Under the pieces are notes generated by a model. That model made no database searches and was not told the DNA's origin. It worked only from the letters and a program-made list of their open reading frames with translations. Both the position numbers and the translations under genes were made by a program. Source: Anopheles merus (Eukaryota; Arthropoda; Insecta; Diptera; Culicidae). From it: a stretch of 64,000 nucleotides of DNA. Shown in pieces: positions 48,985 through 61,735 of this stretch. The stretch lies in the NCBI RefSeq assembly GCF_017562075.2, contig NC_054084.1, positions 35,777,999-35,841,998 on the forward strand, in the 5' to 3' direction. Every line of letters starts with the position of its first letter. Positions within the stretch are counted from its first letter, which is position 1.

Positions 48985-50569
48985 CCTGTCTTACAGCAGA
49001 ATTTCGGAAGCTGGGATGATTTTTGAGTAATATTTTTGAATTAGACCATCCAACTGCAAAAGAAAGCAGATGTAAAACTCATTTTTTAAATCTAAATTAC
49101 CCAGCGAATTTGTAAATTATACCGATCGAAAGAAAGTATTTCACCGGTAAAACAAATAATGCTTCACATTTTTTAAACTGTGTCACGCTATTCGGATGTT
49201 TTGGAAACATGAAAACGCATGGCTAAAATATGTGCTCAATTCAGTGATATACACAACGAATGTGTTTGAATTTCTAAAATCATCGCTCGCGTATCGTTCA
49301 TTGCGATAGTAAATTGTTATTTTATTCATAACCAAGTCATCGACCTTCGCCTCGTCCACTGACACGCATCGCGGCTATCGGATACGAAAAAACCATTTCG
49401 CATTATTTAGCATTCGTTAGGCAAAGGGGTTTTGACTTTTTCGAAAATTTAAATTTGCTCAGTTTCGGCAAATAAACCCAAGGACAACTAAAAATCTAAA
49501 AATATTGATGATATTACCAATTTAATTTTTTTTTAGTTTTTAGTTTTTTTTTCAAACAATTGAATAACGCTTATTTCTTTTTTGCTTTCATTTTTTTATA
49601 AAAAACGCATTCCGTCGTAAAATTGATTTCAATATTTTATTAATTAAAACGTTTTAACACATTAAATAATAAACAAGGTAATATGCAATGGTTTGCCAGC
49701 TTATGGTGGATATATTAACATGCGTGTTCTTTTGCTATTTGTCTATGCAAACCTGGTAGCTTAAATAGTTGCCGTTAGTAATGAGTAGAATATGCAGAAC
49801 GGAACTCTGTTGGCTGGTTTGATTGGTTAGGAGGAAGAGATTTGCTTTTCAGTAAGGAGCAGTAGTAGTAATAGTAGTAGTAGTAGTAGTAGTACATGGT
49901 AGTTAGAGTAGCTATAGTGTATTGACAGTTTCCTACAAGCTGCACGCAACTGGTTACGATCTACGTTTACGCGGGGTTGTTGTTTCACGCTTCCCCTTGC
50001 TTCTTCTAGCTCTCCGTTTTGTTTCGACATACATCATCATCACATTTAAACTCTATAAGCTTGCTTATTTTTCCAATATGGAACAATGTTACATTCTTCA
50101 AAGAACATGATACCTTTGCGCAAACCAAAAACCGCAAAACGGTGCCACTAAACGCATGCACGGGATGAGCGTGTTCCATGTTTGCCCGGTACGGATCGGC
50201 TGGGGACATCTTATTTTCCCAATCGCGATCGTTTGGTTCGGTTGGTTCCGTTCACACTGTATCGCTGTTCTTTGCGGCGAGGGTTCAGTCTTTTAATGAT
50301 CATCCCGTAGATCCCCCTTTCCTTTCTTACATATCCTCATCTATCCCTGTCGGTTTCCCCCACACATTACGACTCTCGGGGACAATGGGGGTGCAATCTA
50401 CAGAAAAAAAAACTCCCCTACTTTCCTGCTTTAACACAACATATATTGATGACTAGCTTCACGCCTTGACACGCGGCAAGAAGGGACCAGCCCTAACAGA
50501 AAGACGCCCTTTTAAGATTCGACTAAAACAAATTCGTTCAGCTCCCTATGCGCGTCCCCCCCCGGCGGC
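48985..50569. other. Convergent 3' region between ALKBH4 and IP3K
   Basis: AT-rich. AATAAA at 49471-49476 is a possible ALKBH4 signal. Minus-strand AATAAA at 49641-49636 is a possible IP3K signal. A (TAG)n array lies at 49861-49894. No gene is recognised, and much of 49640-50569 may be IP3K 3' UTR. Confidence 0.45.
49861..49894. repeat. (AGT)n trinucleotide array
   Basis: About eleven AGT units with one interrupting AAT. Confidence 0.93.
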
Positions 50570-52862
50570 TTAAACGTCCGTCGCACGCGACTGATGCCGG
50601 ACCGAGAAGTGCTGCGTCTGCTGCTGTACCGCCTCCATCGTGCGGATCAGCTCGTCGAACCCGTGCAGCAGGCCCTCCTCACAGTTGCCCATCTGCCAGC
50701 GGCGCCGGTGCGTCACCTTGGTGCCGGGTGGCAGCGGCAGCGCTTTGGCAAAGTCGATCAGCCACACGCCCACCTGCTGGTCGTCGTACACGATGAACAC
50801 GCTGCTGCCGAGCACCTGGTGGCGCTGGAAGAACTCCGACTTTTCGATCAGCGTGCGCATCTGCCGCAACCGCTTCAGGATGTCCTTCGCGATGCTGCGC
50901 CGCCCATTGACAAAGTGCCCGATGGTGGTGCGTATCTGGTGGTCGGTTTTAATCGTCTTCAGATCCGTGACGGGCGAGCAGCCGCGCATCCGGAGCGCCT
51001 CGATGCGGAACCCTTTCTCCTGCGTGGAGGACATGTTCTCGCGGAACTGCATGTAGCGCAGCTTGGTGATCGCTTGCCGGGCGTGCTCGTCAGCGCTCGG
51101 TGCGGACGGGTCGACGGCGATCATCTTTTGGTAGAGATCTTCCCGCAGCGCGGTGTTGCTCACCTCGCTCTCGGTGAACGTTCGGAAGCCCATCTTGATG
51201 TCCATCACGTTCGGTTCGGTGAAGCCGTGCAGCATGTTGTGCAGATCGATGAAATGCTCGCCCGCGACTTGATGTACGCCCAGGAACTTTGGCACTACCT
51301 TGATGGCGTGCGGGTCTACCATCAGCTGGCGGTAGGCGAGCAGTTCGGTGTCGTTCGGGCCGGAGATGCGCTTCCGTACGATCCCATTGGCTAGAGGGGC
51401 GATGCTGCAATGGGGGAATGAGAGGCATTGAAGAGATTAGAGTGGAGTTCTGGATGTTGTTACATGGAAATTAGTTTTCTAGGTTCCTATCAGTCTACTG
51501 AAGTCTATTCGAAGTCTTCCGACTCGCAATGATTCACCCTTTATACGGTACAAGTTACTCATCGGTAGTGTTTGTGTGTCGTGCGATATTCGAGGAATCA
51601 GTCGAATGAATCATTGAAAAACTTGAGACGCAACTTCTTGACATGTTCTCATCAATATCTTGAACTATAAACACAATAATGCCTTGTCTAACCATCTACC
51701 CTAATTGATTATCCAATGACCCGATTGGCTACAAGTTATTATGCACGACAAAATCTCCATCTTTTGTGGGAGACTGAATCGTGACTTCTTCCATCAGCCA
51801 ATACGGGGAACGAAATTTGAAACTCAAAGAAAACATTCATCTGCTCCAACACCCCGCCGTTCTGCTACTGTGAATGGGCAATGAAAAGAAGAGGAAGGAA
51901 GACGCTAAAATGCGCAAACAGATGCTACGAGACACCAACGCACGCCGGAGAGTCTTGGTTGCGAAATTCCAGCTCGCCACTGGGCTGGTCTATGCCCACC
52001 ATCATCACGCACCAGAGCTTGACGTCATCGGGTGCGCTCGCGCTCGCGGTCCGGTAAGGAATGTTACGTTACACAAAGTTAGCATTTTTGTGACACTTTT
52101 GTTATTTGCATTCCTCCACCATACCACCATATACCATATACGCGGTTTGAAAGCCGTACCGCTCCCAGTGGATTGTCGGTACCTCGGAGCGTGAGAGGCC
52201 ATCGTTGACGTACACTACGGCGTTCGAAGGGTGTACGCATGTTCCCAGAGCCTTCCTTTCGAACAAAAAGGCCGCTCCACTTTCGTCCACTCGACCATAC
52301 GCGACACACGCGGCTATTTCCTTCCTTGCTCTGACCTTGTCTTCCGAGCCCGGGAGTGATGATTGAGCGGCTCAGACGGCGCCCGGCGCCGAACTCAACA
52401 ATAGCACGATCACGGCACGTCATAACTGGCTGGAGCAAGTTCAAGCCTCCGTATAACAACACCGATCATCGGCGAACAAGTTATGTCTTCGAGTGCCTGC
52501 CCCAACCAGCATCAACCCCGGGAACACCAAATGGCCCCGGAACGCGCGCGGCCCAGATTTATCAGCTGTTTGCATTTGCGCAATCTCGCTCTTTCTCAAA
52601 ACAAGTCGCGTCCAGTTGAGTGCGCGGTTCTAAATGGGCTCACGATGGCCGTGTATTAAATATAGCATTTCACAATCAATCAATCAAACTTCGAATCGGA
52701 TTCCGATTCCGAGCAGATAGGACAAGAAATCGAAAATTGCGATGGTGTGATCGTCGCTTACCTTTTTGGATGGCCGGACAGCTGCAGCCAGCCGGGTGGA
52801 ACGGTTGGAGCGTTACATTCTAGCAGGACGGGACTGGCGGGTGCACTTAGCTCGAGAGCGTT
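50570..52862 (-). CDS. IP3K: Inositol 1,4,5-trisphosphate 3-kinase, C-terminal exons
   Basis: Two certain minus-strand exons, 52862-52762 and 51404-50570, with a 1357-base intron. They encode the last 311 residues of the protein. The upstream exon ends GWLQLSGHPK, a typical entry to the kinase domain. The large exon has the inositol-polyphosphate-kinase signature PNVMDIKMG, then KLRYMQFRE, KGFRIEALR, TDLKTIKT, the SSVFIVYDD segment and the catalytic WLIDFAK. The enzyme phosphorylates Ins(1,4,5)P3 to Ins(1,3,4,5)P4 and so shapes calcium signalling. The full set of catalytic motifs is present and the stop is TAA at 50570. The 101-base exon begins in phase 0, so more coding sequence must lie upstream. 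A candidate exon lies at 61735-61640. The N-terminus and promoter are not in clear view. Confidence 0.92.
51405..52761 (-). other. Intron of IP3K between the two kinase exons
   Basis: Donor GTAAGC and acceptor CCCATTGCAG on the minus strand. No nested feature is recognised. Confidence 0.7.
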
Positions 52863-53778
52863 CTGAAATGGGAAGAGAGCGACAAGAAAAGATGATCTTT
52901 AGTGGCCTGAAGGGAAGTACATGACAAGTGAGAGATTGCTGTTCACCATCGAGTATCTGAGATTCGTTCCGCTCCAAAAAGATCTGCAAGATCCAACTCA
53001 AGATGTGGACCAAGAATGAGTGTATCTGAAGGAAACGCTTCAGGTGCCGCAGTGACTCGCGCCGCCTTAAGATACGGCGATGTACCTTAGATTAGATATG
53101 AGCGGCATCCTAATCGTGGTAGATTGAGACTGAAGCACACCACCGCCTCCTTCACTATCTTTGTGGACAACCTATCCCTATCGGGCATCCAGATATTCGC
53201 CGTAAACAAATAAGACCCTTTTTTGGAGCCGAGAGTGCCTTACGATGTGTTTACTTGGGCGCGTAAAGCCGTGAGCATAAAAATGTTCCTGAAATTGTAG
53301 TACATCACGCGGACGGCATTGGTGGCCTTGCTGATATCCGGTGAAGCGGTGTACACTTCAAACTCTGCGGCACGTGTACGGCTCTGGTTCACTGAGCTGG
53401 AACCATCGTGGGTTGTAGCTGCTTGTACCAGCCACACCACATGGCAGAAGCATAATATATTCCTCGCTTCAAGGACACACAGTCGAATGCCCTGTGCCAA
53501 TTCCTAGACCCCGGTGACTCAACTTCTGCATACAAACTGTGGAATCTGTGTATATACAATACATCACATTCACATCAAAAGAACCTCTCTCCACCCCTCC
53601 CTAAACCCATATGGATCGCATCAGGTGTAATGGCTGGAACCGATTATTTTCCTCTTGACGCGGGTTTGGCCATATTTTTCCGGGTATATATTCGTGCCTC
53701 TCTTTCCTTCTCATTGGGCGGGAAGCTAATCGCAGGTGGATTCAATTAACCAACTCTTAACGATCGCGGCACCGAGTT

Positions 53779-53780
<2 letters not shown>

Positions 53781-53870
<90 letters not shown>
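53781..53870. repeat. (TG)n microsatellite, 90 bp
   Basis: Forty-five perfect TG dinucleotides inside the putative IP3K intron. Confidence 0.97.
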
Positions 53871-53872
<2 letters not shown>

Positions 53873-56040
53873 AGTGCTTGTGTGGCCGCAATATAAACAA
53901 ACGAACCCGCGGTGCCCCCTTAAATCGGAAGATGGAAGTGTACACCACGCGCTCAATATAACACACAACAGCGTACGGTACACCCCGGAGGTTCATAATT
54001 TTTGTGCTCCGCCTGCGACGGCTAATTGCTCCCATTGGCAAAACCTAACGGACAGGAGGTGACTGCGCGTGCACGCACAACGACGCAAAAGGTGAAGGTG
54101 TTTTTATGAGGAAAAGTGTGTGTTCGTGTGCGCAGCTTGTTCTTGCAGAATCTTTCGCTTCAGTTTCCAACGGCAACTTTTCCAAATCGTCGAATAATTT
54201 AATTGCCCAGCTCTCCAGATGATGATAATGGTGGCGTGTGATATTATGGGATGAATTAACAAGCAGCACCAGCAGCCGCAGGAAACTGTGGCACATTCCG
54301 TTTCCAGCTGTAGCAAGGTGGAGCAAAAGGCTCGGAATCCGCTACACCATTGACGTCATTGCGGCTGGCTTGTTGCTACTGCGCCGGTATGCTCGGTATG
54401 CCTCGCCCCACACACGCCGGGAGCGCAAGAACCTTCTCGGTGGCGTTCAACTCCATTGATAGGAGTTCAGTGACATGTTCTACTTCCCCGGCGGCAATCA
54501 TGGCCCCCGAAGATCTTGGCCCGAAGATCTTCCAAGAAAGCGCTGATGCACCAGTCAGCGCTCATCCCTAGTCGATGACGAGCCCCTTCCTCCGGAGTCA
54601 CGCTTTTTCTGCTGTGCATTTCAACCGTGCAACCCAACTGCCCCCACGGGGTGCAATCTAACCATGTACTTAGCGCTATACACGACCGTGCCATGTAGAA
54701 GCCGTCGCGACCTAACCTTTCGTGAGGCTTTCGCAAGACGCAGCAAAGGGGGCACACCGCAGAGGCGCAGGGTCTCGTTCCCGTCTGCGCTCTTATACCC
54801 TGTTTGCGTGCGTGGTGTAAACGTTTCTTGGCAGCGGTTCCGGAGCGCCCGATCGCTTGTCTCGCTCTACCAAAATCACTCCACTTCGTCGGAGCCGCCG
54901 CAGCTCTGCGATTGACGTCAAACCGAACCGTTGCGGACAGCAGCGGCTGACTGTATCGGTGGCATATAAAATGTCGTATTCGATGGTGGTGTGTTTTTTT
55001 CTCGCTGCTGTTGTTGCCCACCCTGTGTTGGCTGGGTGTTTGGTAAAGCAGCTCACATATTCTTGTCTGTCTGTGGCCATTTTGTTCCTTTCCAATCCTT
55101 CCAGCAAAACAAGCAGTGGGAGATAGAGAGGTCTGTGTGTCTGTTGTCTTCGTCTGGGAAGGATCATGCGTCGAGCAAAAGGGCCTCTAGACGTCTCGTA
55201 AACAGGTTGGAGCGGGAAGAGAAGGAGTGGTGAATAAATCGAGCACCCAATGCCCGCGGTCCGAAGCTCACCCCGATGGTGAGGTAAGCGTGAGTGAGCC
55301 ACTTCACCCGTACCGGCGTTTGCTCCCGACGATCCTGAGAACATCCGGCAAGTGCCTTTTTTGTGCTTACCAAAATTCCAACCCTATCACTCCGAAGAGC
55401 CCCATTCCTGTTGGCTGTTGGTTATTAGCTACTGGAGACAACACACAGGCAACAAAAAAGAGTGAAAACAGCAGCGTGTGAAGCGCTCTAATGGAAGTGA
55501 TTTATCAATCTCGGAAGCGCTCGAGTAACGATGTCTTGTTCAGGTGATGATGAGCGATACAACGAGCGGTTGTTATTCATGTGTGGCGTCGCTTTGCACC
55601 ACCCGGCGGCCGCCCGGCTGGAATATAAATCACCTACACTAATTGTTCAGCCGTAGCATCATTGAGGGGAGCACAAGATGACGAGTCTGGATGAAATGGT
55701 TGCTTCACGCAAAAACGGATCTGTGAGCTTTCTGTGGGAGTCTCTGTTGGATCATCATCATCAACAACTGCTCACTTGTGTTTGGACCTTTTTGGTGGTG
55801 AATCGCTTGTGAAATGAATCATAATAACACAAAAAAGTATGGGAAAGTGTTGCGTGCGTTTGTCTTAATCTCAAAGCTATCATCAAGGTATGAGGGAGCT
55901 TTTTTTAAGACTCTCAATACAAAGATTTCTGGATCAGGCAGCAGATAAATGCGCTTACGGGGCCGACCTAGAGAAGCTGCTGCGATTTATGCCAGACATA
56001 CATAGAACTGATAGGTAAGGAGAAATAGTATGTTCCATGC

Positions 56041-56108
56041 TGCCTGTTGGGAATCGATCCACGACAGGCCCTATAACAGTCGGTTGCTGTACCATTAGAC
56101 CATCTGGC
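56041..56108 (-). mobile_element. tRNA-like (SINE-type) fragment
   Basis: On the minus strand an A-box-like TGGTCTAATGGTA and a B-box-like GGATCGATTCC stand about 30 bases apart, in the order of a polymerase III promoter. The segment resembles the tRNA head of SINEs such as the copy at 29285 but is a different sequence. There is no clean cloverleaf, so it is not called a functional tRNA. Confidence 0.4.
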
Positions 56109-59100
56109 TGGTTGGCTGTTGGACGTTTATTTCTGTATTATATTTTGTGGAACCTGCCTTAGACGACGCATTTTGATGTTTTTGAGACTTTTCCTGGACA
56201 TTGTATTACATTGTTGCATTTTATTACAAAGAACTAATTTCTATACATTTAAATAGCGTACTCTAAACGCTTAACAACAGCGACCAACTAACAGTCTATG
56301 TGTTTGTGTGTGTCCCGGATCCCGAACGTGCGGTTGGCTACATATTTTAATAGATAATTTCCCAGCCTTTGCACTGCTTTGTGGTGCTTTGGTGGCGGCA
56401 GTGGCGGCGACGGTGGCAGCAACAAACCTACACGATGTGCCCTTAGCAACGGGGCACCACGTTCTAGTGCTCGATTTGGGCAAAGATTGATTTGCGTATA
56501 CGGCCAAAGTGACGCAGTGACGTCGACGACCGGAAAGCAATCGACTCATCCACACACACATACACACACAACCGAAAGAAGATCGGCATTAGCAACGCAG
56601 TGGTTAGTATGTGTTTGTTTGTGTCCCTCGTACTGGTTCGAGTTTTGACCAAAACCGTACCACGGGTTGATAAGAGACCGAACGCGCGGCTCACGTTTCG
56701 CCAAGTTTGCAGTGCTCGGGGCGGGCTAAACACGGGCAATGAAAAGTCCAAAACTTAAAGCAATGAAACCACACCGGGGGGCCTGTTCGGTTTGTCGTTT
56801 GTAGCTGCAGCGAACTCACAACAACCCCAGGCCGGATTGATAACGATTATTGACGTCACCCACTCTGTTGGTTGTTGGGAAATTGAATCAAATCTTTTCT
56901 GAACTTTTAATACTGCTGATGTTGCTGGATTGTATCCAAACGTGTGTGTTATGAAGTTGATTCTCAAGCCTTCTCAGGGCGCCCGCCAATCGGTAATCGA
57001 AGCAATGGATTTACTCTCACTATCAGGACCGAATCCAACTCAGGATCGCGCAAGGTTATGCACGAGGCGACTGGGTCAGGGCAGGGCCGCTGCTAATGGC
57101 CTACTGCCGCCGACGCCGACGGCGTCAGCTCAGTCGATGTTGTGATTGTTTCTGATCTAGACATTGCACATTAACGGTTAATTAAAATGAAAACACACAC
57201 CCGAGAGGTGATAACTCGCCCCGGAGCACTCAAAGCCGACGTTTGCGGGCGAACGAAGCGAAAGCATCAACGCCCTCTCTATGTGTGTGTGTGTGTATCT
57301 CGATCAGACACTCGATCAGCCTTTCCCAAGACGCTTTCCAGACGCATTTCTGCCACACTGGTAAATTACACGCATTTATGCATGTTCGCACCGTACGCGC
57401 GCTTCACGTCAATCGCGGATGACGTCCGCCCTCGAATGGGGTACGCGGGCGCAAGATAGATAGTGCCCAACGTGCGCGCTATTTTTAATTAATGCCCTAT
57501 TGTTAGATCGCCACGCAGCCAACTACTGCACCCGGCCCCTACCTCCATCCATTCAACCACCACAATGCGATAACAATGGGGTCTCGCCGGCAGACTGTGT
57601 AACCGTCGGCCCAATCGTCGATCGCTGCCAGCGAGTTGTGTTCTCCAGTGATCATCGTTTGTTTTGATTCCATCCTCCTATTCCTCCAGCAACCGGCGGC
57701 TGCGGCGGCGAAGAGGTCGACCCCAAAAGGCGAACAAACGGGTCAGTGCGCGGCCACCGGCGAAACCTCCTCAACTCCGGTTGATCGACCTTAGAGTGCG
57801 GTAGTATGGGAAGCAAGGAGTCGCCCGTTTTGGAGCGTTAAATGATCACAGGCAAGGGTTCGTCGCCACCGCGGGCGCTACCGTGATCTTATCAAGCGTG
57901 ACGATGAATTTGTAGAGGTTTTTTTTGGTTGTGGAAGGGTTTTTGCGATGTATTTGTGGTCTGTTTTTTTCTGTGCCCCAGGATCTATTCGTTATTCGGT
58001 GTTTGGGGCGGAAAAGGCACAAAAAGCAAAGAAGTCTTCTGAATAGGTTGTGGGCTATTTTGTGATGTTGTTGGGGCTTTAAATTGAAGAGACTGTTTTC
58101 GGTGTGGATAAAACCCCATCGAGCAAGATCACGGCCACTGCCCGTGAGAACGGAAGTGAGGGAACACCACCGCGCAGGCTGAGTGGCCATTAATAAGTTT
58201 AATCTTTAAAGAAGCCTCTTTGGTCGTTTTGTTTCAAACCTGTGAAGTCACCCCAATCCAGGAAACTTTTGGAACGATCGATGAATAGCACTCCAAATCA
58301 ACCCCCGGGCTCGTGAGGCACAACTATCAAAACGATCGTTAATTTGAAATTCAACACAATCGATCAAGGCACGATTGAATTGCAAACAAACAATGCAGAT
58401 GATCGAGACATGATCACTCTTCTTCTGGGAGGTCCAAGCGTGTCCATAACAAAACGCATCCCCATTCCAATCACCTCACGGCCACACGGGATTAGACGCA
58501 TCCACACACTACTCCAACGGCAAACACCACTGCTGCCCACGTCAGTATTATTTCTATTAATTAAATCATAACCCGTATGTGTGTTGTCTGTGTCCGGCTG
58601 CCGGCTGCCGGCGTGTTAAGGGCAGGTCGCGCCACGTCTCACAACTGCGGACGCGTGAGCAGCGTGCGCCTGCGCGCTCGCTTACGTTCCTCGTCATACG
58701 CTCACAAGTGTCACATGCAGTACTGTGGCGCGAACTACCGTCTCCTATGCCCCTTCCCGAGGTGGAAACAATGCACCGTATGCTAATTGAGGGTAATTCA
58801 GATAAATTACAACCCAAGGGATTAATGTGCACGGGACCGAGTGGCGAAAAGGGTTTTCGCGTCTCCGGTGTCAATTGTTTTTTGTGCCCGGCCGCCAGCG
58901 GCAAGCGCGACCCGAGCGGGGCCACCATTAATCGGCGTGCTTACACGCCCGATATATAGTAGTGTGCACTTTTTCATATAACCTGAAGTCCTTTGGGCTG
59001 TGGGGAAGGGTGTAAAGTGAAAGAGCAATTACGTGACCCGCCGGCAGATATGACGTGTGGTGATGATGATGGTTGGCGGCGGCCCTGATGGTCACGTTCC

Positions 59101-59977
59101 GGTACAGCCACAGTCAGCCCCAAGGGTAATGGTTTTTATTTATCATTTCGCGCGCGTGTGTGTGTGTGTGTGTGTTTGTGCGCGTCTGTGTGGAGGTAAA
59201 AATTATAATCATTATTTTCTAAATGATATCTTTAAATCTTGGCCGGTTTAGAGAAGGCTGCTGCTGCGTTTTCATTTTTAGGAGGATGATCATCAAGCAC
59301 ATGACGCACGAGCTTTGACAACACATGTTTGAAATGCCTTCAACACTCACCTGCAACACCTGGAGCGTTCAAAACAAGTACGGGCAGAATGTCAAAGATC
59401 GTCGCATTTGCTCCTTTGCTCACCCCCAGGGGTTGCCCACTCGAGATTGGCGCGATTTGCGTATCGAACTGCGGCCGTGCCGGAAACGTGACAGACCGAT
59501 CTGGTGTGCGTCATGCCTACCGCTCGGTGCATTAGTAAGAGGTAAAAGTTGTTACTTTTCCACAGCCACCACAGCGAAAGTGGGACAGCGAGCGAGCGAG
59601 CCCAACCGTCGTCACCGGGAATGCGGACGTTCGTCGTCTGATGACGCACTTACATCGCTCGCTGCCGCTGTGGCTTTGGGGGGGAGGTAAGAGTAAACGA
59701 GCGAGCAAGAGTGTAGAGTTATAGTGTGTTGTCACCCCGTGCCGTGTCGGTTTTTGTTTCACTTTCTTCTTTCCCAAAACCGGGACCCATTGAAATGGAA
59801 ACCGGCGAGAAGAAACTTCCCATCGCGCCGCGGCGTATTGGATCCGGATTGCTGTGATGCATCCGGATGTGCGTGGCAAAAAGGCCTTTCCCGGTGGCAT
59901 GAAAGCATCGGGAGATAAATATATATATGGGCACTTCTCACCCCTCCCATCCGGTTTGCAATCGGCCAATTTCTCCT

Positions 59978-59986
59978 ACACACACA

Positions 59987-60029
<43 letters not shown>
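59978..60029. repeat. (CA)n microsatellite
   Basis: About 25 CA units with one interruption, joined directly to a 24-bp tandem repeat. Confidence 0.95.
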
Positions 60030-60031
<2 letters not shown>

Positions 60032-60083
60032 GCGTAGCACTGGATCGACAAACGCGCGTAGCACTGGGTCGACAAACGCGCGT
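60028..60083. repeat. 24-bp tandem repeat, 2.3 copies
   Basis: Unit ACGCGCGTAGCACTGG plus A/GTCGACAA. Copies lie at 60028-60051 and 60052-60075, with a partial third at 60076-60083. The first two differ at one base. Confidence 0.93.
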
Positions 60084-61639
60084 TAGATTACCGATGGCGA
60101 CGAACCCCGGGCCATGGTGCATGAACCCTTCTCCTTGACGTCAGTGCGGGATTCGCATACTGGATGAGGGTGTGAGAGAGGAAAGTGGGCAACAATGAAA
60201 ACCCTCCCATCCCATCGGTAACTGATGCTAACGAACTTACCGATACGAGTGAATCCATATGGTGAAGAAGAGGGCACAAAACACGGTGGTAAAATCATGA
60301 ATAAGCGGCAACGTAGTAAAAGCATCATATCCCCGCCCTGTCGTAGGTTTGAGCAGAAACGTACGCTGTAGCATTGAAGGAAGCGAGACTTGAAGAGGGA
60401 GGGTAGGGAGCGCTGAATAATTAAAGTCCAATGTCTTCGGCATGGCATTCCGGGTGACCCCAACAAAACCCCTTGTGTGTTGACATTCCGCGTGTACACA
60501 ACGCATTACGGATGCAGCAGAAGCAGCAGCAGCAGCAGCAACACCGTCATCACCTCGCAGGCCTTGCGTAAACGACCTGCGTGTACGGCCACAATGTGCG
60601 TGTTGCCTTCCGAACGTGTGCGGGCGCATCCGCACAGAAGCAGCAGCAGCGGCAACAACCCCGAGATCAACGAGCTCTTTTCGCTGGCAATGGTAGCGCG
60701 TGAAGCGCGCAGATGACTTATTATGCAGCGCGGCGGCAAAGACGCTTACGCTCGAAAGGTCCGCGATCTAGCGGGCGGTATCTTTCCGTTTTCGGCACTG
60801 ACACTGACCATAAACGGAAGGCTGTGTGGAAGGGGGAGAGTGCCGGTTTTACAGCGCTCTCTTCTCTCTAATGTCCCGAGAGCGGACATCCAATTTCTTA
60901 AAACGGCAAACCAAACGGTGGTGGGCGCACCAGAGCGGGGCATCTGCGTCCCAATTTTGGAAGCCGGCTCTAGAAAACAATGATCAACGCTTCATTTATC
61001 GATCGATCTTCGATCTCGAGCCTCGAGAAGATTCTGAACGGTGGACTGGACAGCGTTCATCACTCATCGTCAGGGCCCGCACCCAGGGCCAGGCCACGTG
61101 TTAGGGCAATAGAAGACGGCGCACGTAGCAGCAGTACAGAGTGACACTGAAATCCCCCCGGGAGACCATGGGACCGAACGCTTCCGCGACCGTTGGTTGG
61201 TTGGCGCGATTGACAGTGCGCGGATTTGTGTTGTGCGTTTGTTTTGCCGCGGCCCGCAACACGTTGCCGCTGGAACGGGCTGTTACGCGAGATGCGAGCG
61301 AGAAACAATAAATTGCGAAATGTCAGCAGTCGCGTTCGTCGCACACATGAATTTTAATGGTTTTGCGCGTGGCCATCGCTTCACTGCGCACTGCCACCAC
61401 CACCGGTCGTCAGTCGGTCGGTCGGTCAGTCGAGTTGCATGTCGGGGGAGACCGAACATGATACCTCGGTCTCGGAGCCCTTTTGTCTCGGAGGAGAAGT
61501 ACACACGCACACATACCCATAGGCGCGCGCGTTCAGGGACATCCTCTCAGGTCCTCTGACAGGTGAACAGCATCATCATCAACAACAACAACAACAGTGT
61601 GGGGAAGGGGAAAGAAATAAAGATGTAAAAGACACTTAC

Positions 61640-61735
61640 GATTGCGAGAAAGCTGAGCAGCGATTTGTTGGCATTGGCCGTCGGCACACCCTGGTCGACC
61701 AGATACTCCGTCGCGGTACGTTCTGCTTCAATGTT
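61640..61735 (-). CDS. IP3K: Probable upstream coding exon of IP3K
   Basis: A 96-base minus-strand segment opens after TTTTCAG and ends before GTAAGT, in phase 0 at both ends. It encodes 32 residues (NIEAERTATEYL and onward) with balanced codon use. Phase 0 is exactly what the 52862-52762 exon requires, and the strand is the same. Joined, the three exons give 1032 nt, or 343 residues, with no stop. The residues fall in the poorly conserved N-terminal part of IP3 kinases, so homology cannot confirm it. It could instead belong to another minus-strand gene. Confidence 0.5.

Larger units (their letters stand above)
52863..61639 (-). other. Large probable IP3K intron
   Basis: About 8.8 kb without a recognised coding region. 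It holds a 90-bp (TG)n array, a CA array joined to a 24-bp tandem repeat, an (AGC)n stretch near 60518-60541 and a tRNA-like SINE fragment. Several minus-strand GTAAGT or GTAAGC donors (for example at 55367 and 60235) could serve alternative first exons, but none has a convincing coding frame. Confidence 0.5.

Noticed and set aside
49861..49894. Repeat array considered as CRISPR
   Set aside because: Simple trinucleotide repeat in a eukaryotic genome with no spacers.
50594..51394. 266-codon plus-strand frame
   Set aside because: It is the antisense shadow of the IP3K kinase exon, open because that exon is GC-rich at third positions.
53726..54062. Repeat-derived frames around the 90-bp (TG)n array
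   Set aside because: Same artefact as at 43.4 kb; low-complexity translation with no homology.
54467..55021. 184-codon minus-strand frame in the IP3K intron
   Set aside because: No family resemblance, and overlapping frames are open on both strands; no convincing splice context.
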